This document shows, one piece after another, positions 38,659 through 43,684 of a stretch of 43,684 nt of DNA. The notes below the pieces were generated by a model. It was not told where the DNA came from and ran no database searches. It saw only the letters and a list, made by a program, of their open reading frames with translations. Source of the stretch: a virus. Positions within the stretch are counted from its first letter, which is position 1; each line of letters opens with the position of its first letter. The stretch lies in the IMG/VR virus record IMGVR_UViG_3300045936_000038, positions 1-43,684 of that record; one strand, given 5' to 3'. The position numbers and the translations under genes are program-made.

Positions 38659-40916
38659 TGCCCGGCCCGTGGGGTCCTGACGACGAGCGCTGGAAACCCC
38701 TGATCCTCGCCGCCCTCGTCGTCATGGTCCTCGCCCTGATGTTCGGGGGCGCGGTCTTCGGGCAGGGCGACGGCCGCCCGCCGTTCCAAGCGATCCCCAT
38801 ACTCGGGGTTACGACCACCGACGAAATGGTCAAGACGGGCGACCTCGCCAATCATGCTTTCCGCGTCAACGTCGTGGCGGGCTCAGGGGGTGGCGTGTCG
38901 GGCACCATCGGCACGCTCCAAGGGCCGACTGTCGCGCCGGCCGGGGCGGTAGACCCATCGGGCTTTACCGCTTCGCTTAGTGTGTCGAACACTGGGGCAC
39001 TCAACGTCACGTGCGACAACTGCTCGAGCAGCGCCAGCACGTTCGCGGCTCCATTCCCGGTGTTCGGCGGCGCCATCGGGTTCAAGGACGGCGGCGGGAT
39101 GCTGGCCTCGGCCACTGTCGACAACGCCGGCAATCAATTCGTGATTGCCTCGCAGAGTTCGTCGGCGTGGACTGTCATCGCTACTGGCACCGTGACTGCC
39201 CATCAAGGGGACACATGGACCGTACAACAGGGTGGATCATGGACGGTCAACTGTTCGAACTGCGGTGGTTCGAGCACGACCAGTTATGGTGCTACGTTCC
39301 CGTCGGCTGGGGTAGCGATCGGAGTGAAGGACGGCTCGGGGGTGTTCGCGTCGATGGTAGTGGACAACGCGAGCAACCTATTCGTGATTGCCTCGCAATC
39401 GAGCTCGCCGTGGACGGTCAACGCCACCGGAACGATCACCGCGCATCAGGGTGACACTTGGACAGTGCAATCTGTCCAGTCTGGCGTGTGGCTCGTGAAC
39501 GCGACGGGCACCATCACGGCGCATCAGGGCGATACGTGGAGCGTGAATTGTACGAACTGCAGCGGAGCGAGCACGACGAACTTCGGGAGTGTGTTCCCAT
39601 CAAGCGGCAGTGCCATTGGGTTCAGGGATGGAGCGGGCAACTTCGCCTCAGCGACGGTGGACCAATCATCGAACTTGTTTGTGATCGCCTCGCAGGGTCA
39701 AGCGAATGCGAATCAGCCCTGGTTTGCTACTGGTACGATTTCCGCCCACCAAGCTGATACGTGGACCGTGCAGGCCGTCCAATCCGGCACATGGACGGTC
39801 AACGCCACGGGCACCATTACCGCCCATCAAGGTGACACATGGACTGTCAACTGCTCCAACTGCTCGGGGACGAGCACAACGAACTATGCGGCAGCGTTCC
39901 CCTCTGCCGGTTTAGCGATTGGTTTCAAGGATGGGGCGGGGCGGTTTGCGTCCGCGACTGTCGACAACGCGGGAATTCTCCTCGTCACGGCGAGTCAGGG
40001 AACGGCTAACCAAGCGTCTCCGTGGTATGTGCGCTCGGGCGCGGCGATCGGCGCAGCTTACCCGACCTCGACGGTGTTCCCGATTGGCTTCAAGGATGGT
40101 CAGGGCTTCCTCGCCTCGGCCACGGTCGATAACACGGGCACACTCACGGTGATTGCGTCTCAGGGCGCGGCCAATTCCGCGCAGCCGTGGTTTGCTACCG
40201 GCACGATGAACGTCCACCAGCAAGACACATGGACCGTTCAGCAAGGCAACGCGCCGTGGTCGATCAATATCTCGCAGTATGGCGGCACCACGGTTGTCAA
40301 CGGCGGCACCTCGGGCCTCGTCGGCGTCGGTGGTCCCACGGCATCGGGTTCACAGGCCAGCGCGAACCCATTGAGAAGCGGTGCGGTTGGACGGCCCACG
40401 AATAAGCCCACGGTAACGGACGGTCAAGTTGCAGACCTGATTGTGACGGGCTCGAGCGAGCTCTGGGTGCGCCCTGATACCTCGGCCGCCACGGGCACGA
40501 TTGCGCCGGGGCGTGTGAACATGAATGGCGGCATGGGGCGCGGCGGGATCGCGACGGCGGTCACGGTCTGCGACCAATTCGCCACGGTCTCTCTGGGATG
40601 GCAGGCCGGTAACACCCAAGTCATCACCGGCATCGGCAGCGGGCAGATTCACATCTGTTCCATCAATCTAATCGTGGCATCCGCTACGGCCTTGAGCATC
40701 TTTGAGGGCAGCGGCACGCTCTGTAATACCAATCGCACGCCCATCTTCGGAAGCACGGCGACATTCAACGGCATCAATCTCGCGACCAACGGCGGCTTTA
40801 CGCAAGGGACGGGCTTCGGTGACATCGCCGTGGGCCAGTACACCAACTCGAATATCTGCATCGGTAACAGCACCTCGGCCGGAGTCACGGGCGGGATCAA
40901 GTGGACAAGTTACTAG
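38658..40916 (+). CDS. Large repeat-containing fibre with N-terminal anchor (752 aa)
   Basis: GTG start. A hydrophobic segment (PLILAALVVMVLALMFGGAVF, about 14-34) acts as signal anchor. Residues about 125-525 consist of alternating repeats: five copies of an AIGFKDGAGxFASATVDNAG-type unit and six of ATGTITAHQGDTWTV. Pairs of Cys (CSNCSG, CDNCSS, CTNCSG) recur between them. The C-terminal 200 residues are a beta-rich head ending GGIKWTSY. Likely a long trimeric fibre or adhesin for receptor binding. The last 16 bases overlap the next gene. Confidence 0.65.
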   Translation: MPGPWGPDDERWKPLILAALVVMVLALMFGGAVFGQGDGRPPFQAIPILGVTTTDEMVKTGDLANHAFRVNVVAGSGGGVSGTIGTLQGPTVAPAGAVDPSGFTASLSVSNTGALNVTCDNCSSSASTFAAPFPVFGGAIGFKDGGGMLASATVDNAGNQFVIASQSSSAWTVIATGTVTAHQGDTWTVQQGGSWTVNCSNCGGSSTTSYGATFPSAGVAIGVKDGSGVFASMVVDNASNLFVIASQSSSPWTVNATGTITAHQGDTWTVQSVQSGVWLVNATGTITAHQGDTWSVNCTNCSGASTTNFGSVFPSSGSAIGFRDGAGNFASATVDQSSNLFVIASQGQANANQPWFATGTISAHQADTWTVQAVQSGTWTVNATGTITAHQGDTWTVNCSNCSGTSTTNYAAAFPSAGLAIGFKDGAGRFASATVDNAGILLVTASQGTANQASPWYVRSGAAIGAAYPTSTVFPIGFKDGQGFLASATVDNTGTLTVIASQGAANSAQPWFATGTMNVHQQDTWTVQQGNAPWSINISQYGGTTVVNGGTSGLVGVGGPTASGSQASANPLRSGAVGRPTNKPTVTDGQVADLIVTGSSELWVRPDTSAATGTIAPGRVNMNGGMGRGGIATAVTVCDQFATVSLGWQAGNTQVITGIGSGQIHICSINLIVASATALSIFEGSGTLCNTNRTPIFGSTATFNGINLATNGGFTQGTGFGDIAVGQYTNSNICIGNSTSAGVTGGIKWTSY
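39040..40250 (+). repeat. Tandem coding repeats within the fibre gene
   Basis: Six copies of a short module encoding ATGTxxxHQxDTWxV begin near 39183, 39423, 39504, 39729, 39807 and 40197. They are interspersed with five copies of a module of about 100 bases encoding IGFKDGxGxxASATVDN. Spacing of the copies is uneven, suggesting past gain and loss by recombination. Confidence 0.7.
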
Positions 40917-41338
40917 CCAAGTTACTAGCCATTGTCCTAGCGCTCGTCATCGCCAGCACGGCGTGGGCGCAGGTTTCCACGATCCCGATGGCCACGCGAT
41001 CGGCCGGGACGCACGCATTCACGGCGGTCTCAGTGCCCTCCAATATCAGGGGGCTTACGGTTGCGCTGGATGTTTCTGAAGCCACGGACCCGCTGCCCGC
41101 CATCGAAGTTAGACTTGAAGGATCGGTTGACGGTGGCGTGACGTGGATACCGGCGGGAGGATTCAAGCGACTCGCAGGGAATCGCGGGATTGATGCCAAG
41201 AACGGACAGCCCGTCATTTCCATCGCAGCCAAGTTCACTGGGGGCACGATCTGGTCGGCCTCGAGGTCGAGGCAATTGCGCGGAAGCACCACGATCGGCG
41301 GCACGATGCGATTCTCCATGACGGTGACGCCGCTATGA
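40901..41338 (+). CDS. Secreted small beta protein (145 aa)
   Basis: GTG start inside the end of the fibre gene. Signal peptide: KLLAKLLAIVLALVIASTAWA then Q. The mature part resembles a carbohydrate-binding or fibre-tip beta domain (LEGSVDGGVTWIPAGGFKRL) as found in phage proteins of unknown role. The signal peptide contains an exact 12-bp tandem duplication. Confidence 0.55.
   Translation: MDKLLAKLLAIVLALVIASTAWAQVSTIPMATRSAGTHAFTAVSVPSNIRGLTVALDVSEATDPLPAIEVRLEGSVDGGVTWIPAGGFKRLAGNRGIDAKNGQPVISIAAKFTGGTIWSASRSRQLRGSTTIGGTMRFSMTVTPL
40906..40929 (+). repeat. Tandem duplication of 12 bp across a gene junction
   Basis: CAAGTTACTAGC occurs twice in a row (40906-40917, 40918-40929). The first copy contains the TAG stop of the fibre gene and both copies encode KLLA in the next gene's signal peptide. 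Being a multiple of three it keeps the frame. Confidence 0.85.
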
Positions 41339-42177
41339 CGACGTGGCTGCTGATTGCTCTCCTGCTCATCCCGAGTCCGGCGCTTGCCGCCCTCGCATAC
41401 GTCCAATCTGCCACGTGTACGATCGTCGGCGGCGGCGCCTCGTCGTGTGATACCGGCTCGATCACCTCAACGACCGGGAATCTGCTTGTAGCTAACTGGT
41501 CGACCTATACGGATATCTTCTCGGCCATCACTGATAACAAAAGCAACACGTTCACGGATGCGATCGCCAAGCTCACCACTGGTAATACCAATGCCGGAAT
41601 GCAACAGAAAGCCAACGCATCCGGCGGGGCCTTGCACGTCTTTACAATGACTCTCACGGGTAACGGCTACACCTATCTAAGTGTGAGCGAAGTGTCGGGT
41701 GCGGAAACGAGTTCACCACTGGATCAAACGTCCACCGATATCACATCGAGTGTCTCGAGTCATACATCCGGATCGACCTCGGCCACGACCCAAGCTGACG
41801 AAATCTTGATCGGCTTCGGAACGGGCGAGTCGGGCCTCACGGGTCCTTGGACAACTGACACTGGGGCCGGATGGACTGAGATCACCAATGACCCCACGAC
41901 GGGCCTCATTCAGGGCATCATCACCGGCTATCGGATCGTCTCGGCGACGGGCTCCTATGCCTACACGTGTACATCGACCACGAACAGCAACACGTTCGCC
42001 AATGGGATTGCGACGTTTAAAGCGTCGTCCTTCGTCGGCGGCTACATCTTGAGCGAAGTGGGCGATTGCATCAACGCTGAGAATAGCAACCGGCTCATCA
42101 CTGAGGACATCTCGGCTGGCGTCGGCCCATGTGGGAGCAACGTGCCTGAGCGTGCGAAAATGGGCGTAGGCACGTGA
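41335..42177 (+). CDS. Secreted adhesin-like protein, paralogous domain (280 aa)
   Basis: Signal peptide MTTWLLIALLLIPSPALA. The mature domain (about 20-235) follows the same plan as the N-terminal domain of the 22078-23700 product: opening AYVQSATCTI, a middle strand YLSVSEVSGAET, then ADEILIGFGTGE, GAGWTEI, and final FANGIATFKAS. The C-terminal 45 residues hold two Cys. Likely an exported surface or virion adhesin. Confidence 0.55.
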   Translation: MTTWLLIALLLIPSPALAALAYVQSATCTIVGGGASSCDTGSITSTTGNLLVANWSTYTDIFSAITDNKSNTFTDAIAKLTTGNTNAGMQQKANASGGALHVFTMTLTGNGYTYLSVSEVSGAETSSPLDQTSTDITSSVSSHTSGSTSATTQADEILIGFGTGESGLTGPWTTDTGAGWTEITNDPTTGLIQGIITGYRIVSATGSYAYTCTSTTNSNTFANGIATFKASSFVGGYILSEVGDCINAENSNRLITEDISAGVGPCGSNVPERAKMGVGT

Positions 42178-42887
42178 AGCGCCTGCTTGTTCTCTTACTC
42201 TTGCTCGGCGTCTCGGTCGCCCATGCGGCCGATGTGAAGATCTCTGCACTCACGGCGGCCTCGAGCGCCAACATGAGCGACGAGTATCCGGCGAATCAAT
42301 CGGGCACGACGCGCAAGGTCACGGGCGCGCAGATCGCCTCGCTGGCCATCACCAACATCGTCACGGGCTCATCGGGCACGCTCGGCCCGCTCGAGACGTG
42401 GCAGGTGCTCGACGCGAACTGCACGCAGACCACCAGCACGACGATGGCCACGTGCATGACCACGAACTCACTGACGGCCGGCACGTATGACTTCGAATAT
42501 CACGTCATTTGGAATGGCGGCTCAACGGCGACGGGTCTGCGGCTCGAGGTCGGGACCACGGGCATCTTTTCGCGCTTCCGTGCGATTGGGTGGGGCGCGG
42601 CGACATTAACCGGCGCGAACTCCACGGCGGTCAGCGCCCAGATGAACAAGTTTGCATTCAATCTTGGCGTGTGGGCGACCACGGCGAGCTCGAACACATC
42701 AAACAATCAAGTCGTGTCGTATAGTGGTGTAGACACGGCTGGCGCCCATCAAATGACAATCGTGCAAGGCTCGTTTGCGCTGTCCAATTCTTCCTCGTCG
42801 CTATTCCTTCAGGCGGCGTCAGAGACATCAGGGCGCACAATTCAAGTCCTTCAAGACTCGGTATTGATCTTGAGGAAGCTTCGCTAA
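42174..42887 (+). CDS. Secreted tail-fibre-type protein (237 aa)
   Basis: GTG start (GTGA overlap). Signal peptide MKRLLVLLLLLGVSVAHA. The mature N terminus ADVKISALTAASSANMSDEY then GTTRKVTGAQIASL is a pattern seen at the start of many phage tail-fibre or appendage proteins, which normally have no signal peptide. The rest is beta-rich (TYDFEYHVIWNGGSTATGLR). Its place at the 3' end of the genome suits a host-recognition protein. Confidence 0.6.
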   Translation: MKRLLVLLLLLGVSVAHAADVKISALTAASSANMSDEYPANQSGTTRKVTGAQIASLAITNIVTGSSGTLGPLETWQVLDANCTQTTSTTMATCMTTNSLTAGTYDFEYHVIWNGGSTATGLRLEVGTTGIFSRFRAIGWGAATLTGANSTAVSAQMNKFAFNLGVWATTASSNTSNNQVVSYSGVDTAGAHQMTIVQGSFALSNSSSSLFLQAASETSGRTIQVLQDSVLILRKLR

Positions 42888-43090
42888 TGCCGACCGTCCA
42901 GGCGTTTCTTGAATTGCGCTTCGTGATTGATATGACGCGCCCGCTTCCAGGGCCCGAGCGGAAGCTGATGCTGAATGCGCTGGCTCTGGCAAAAGAGATG
43001 CGGCGCTTATCGACGCACCATCCGCTCGCGACGGATGATTTAATCGCGGCCGAGAATCATTTGCTGAAGGCCGAGAGTGAGGGCCAATGA
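42887..43090 (+). CDS. Hypothetical helical protein (67 aa)
   Basis: ATG overlaps the preceding TAA (TAATG). Helical, with RPLPGPERKLMLNALALAKE in the centre. It is unrecognised. Coupled by ATGA to the next gene. Confidence 0.55.
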   Translation: MPTVQAFLELRFVIDMTRPLPGPERKLMLNALALAKEMRRLSTHHPLATDDLIAAENHLLKAESEGQ

Positions 43091-43464
43091 CACGCTACGA
43101 CGAGGCCCAGGCGAAGGCGCGGGATATCGTCAATGGATGGATGCGTGACGCCCTACGCGCCGAGTTGGCCCAAGCCCAGGCGCGGGTGAAGGAGTTGGAG
43201 CAGATTCTTGCTCATGGGCGGTTGCTGTCAAAGGCTGAATTAAAACTAATCCTCGATACGTCTGGGGCGGTGCTCAACGGTGCGGACGGCGGACCCGAAA
43301 TCTGGACTGCTGACATCGTGAACACAGCAATCGACATGGCGAACAAACTCACCGAGTCCCGCGCCGAGGTCGAGCGAGCCAACAAGTATGAGCAGGAGTT
43401 ACTTGGGAACATCGCTGATCTTCAGGCTGAGGTCGAGCGTCTGAAGTCACACGACATCTCTTGA
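43087..43464 (+). CDS. Hypothetical coiled-coil protein (125 aa)
   Basis: Two long heptad regions (ALRAELAQAQARVKELEQIL and NIADLQAEVERLK) flank a short beta/loop stretch. It is the last full gene of the rightward run; about 105 bases remain before the right inverted repeat. The function is unknown. Confidence 0.6.
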   Translation: MTRYDEAQAKARDIVNGWMRDALRAELAQAQARVKELEQILAHGRLLSKAELKLILDTSGAVLNGADGGPEIWTADIVNTAIDMANKLTESRAEVERANKYEQELLGNIADLQAEVERLKSHDIS

Positions 43465-43470
43465 AGACGC

Positions 43471-43560
43471 GTGACGAACCTTGATCTCCTCGATGTTCAA
43501 CCACACGGCGATGGGGCATTCTCTGTCGCGCGTGTCGCCCTGAGTCGAGAGAAAGCGTGA
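43471..43560 (+). pseudogene. Short remnant resembling the TraR-like gene's 3' end
   Basis: A 29-codon frame from GTG 43471 to TGA 43558-43560. It contains GAFSV in the same frame as GAFSV in the TraR-like protein (473-673), encoded by an identical 16-mer, and lies at the equivalent distance from the inverted repeat (43 versus 47 bases). No zinc finger remains. Best read as a decayed copy of that gene's end produced with the inverted repeat; it could also be an unrelated micro-gene. Confidence 0.45.
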
Positions 43561-43569
43561 CCCACCGAG

Positions 43570-43684
43570 CGTAAACAAATCGAGCGCGGAGAACCCGCGC
43601 TCAATCTGCTAGTGGGCAGTTCGTTCACTCCCATTTTAGCGTCACTACAGATTTTGTAGTACGACATTAGGTGCACCTAATATT
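43570..43684. repeat. Right copy of 115-bp inverted repeat
   Basis: Exact reverse complement of 363-477. Contains the GC hairpin (43579-43605), the small stem-loop (43644-43660) and the 16-bp palindrome (43666-43681). The window ends inside or exactly at the edge of this copy, so the true repeat may be longer. Confidence 0.9.

Noticed and set aside
39040-40250. CRISPR-like regularly spaced repeats
   Set aside because: The repeats are in frame within one long coding sequence, unevenly spaced, and encode protein modules.

Overview
The window is an almost complete genome of a tailed double-stranded DNA bacteriophage (Caudoviricetes), GC-rich and very tightly packed. Most neighbouring genes overlap by 1 or 4 bases (TGATG, ATGA, GTGA). 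The phage signature is clear: large terminase, portal, HK97-type major capsid protein, head-tail adaptor, a P22 gp10-like tail hub, tail fibres, a lysis cassette with Rz/Rz1 spanins, and large ejection-type internal proteins. The hub plus internal proteins and the lack of a recognisable tape measure suggest a podovirus-like particle. The Rz1-type lipoprotein and many Sec signal peptides indicate a Gram-negative host. No integrase, DNA polymerase, primase, tRNA or CRISPR array was seen. The source is probably an uncultured virus.

Layout. (1) 1-472: non-coding end carrying palindromes and the left copy of a 115-bp inverted repeat (363-477, matching 43570-43684). (2) 5532 to 473, leftward: one operon of about 18 mostly tiny genes driven by a good sigma70-like promoter (5554-5582). 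It contains a NeuB-like nonulosonic (sialic-type) acid synthase fused to a cupin, a NeuA-like CMP-sugar synthetase, several small zinc-finger proteins, a possible PD-(D/E)XK nuclease and, last, a TraR/DksA-like protein. (3) 5590-15733, rightward: ribbon-helix-helix regulator, ERF recombinase, SNF2-like helicase, DNA methyltransferase, large terminase, a phytanoyl-CoA-dioxygenase-like enzyme, small genes and portal. (4) 16360 to 15730, leftward: a three-gene island with a Fis-type helix-turn-helix protein inside the structural region. (5) 16554-43464, rightward: head genes, an O-antigen ligase/polymerase-like membrane protein just before the capsid gene, fibres and adhesins, adaptor and hub, lysis genes, internal proteins, HNH endonuclease, then more fibre genes.

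The most unusual aspect is a possible envelope- or virion-glycan programme. Two enzymes would make and activate a nonulosonic acid, a WaaL/Wzy-type polytopic protein sits in the head operon, and about ten proteins in the virion region carry Sec signal peptides or signal anchors, which is strange for a phage whose particle should assemble in the cytoplasm. Two paralogous C2HC zinc-finger genes flank the neuB/neuA cargo as direct repeats. If the genome is circular or concatemeric, the inverted repeats would bracket a 362-bp spacer between the convergent ends of the two main operons, a plausible replication, packaging or transcription-insulation element. Function calls come from reading motifs by eye; no database search was possible.
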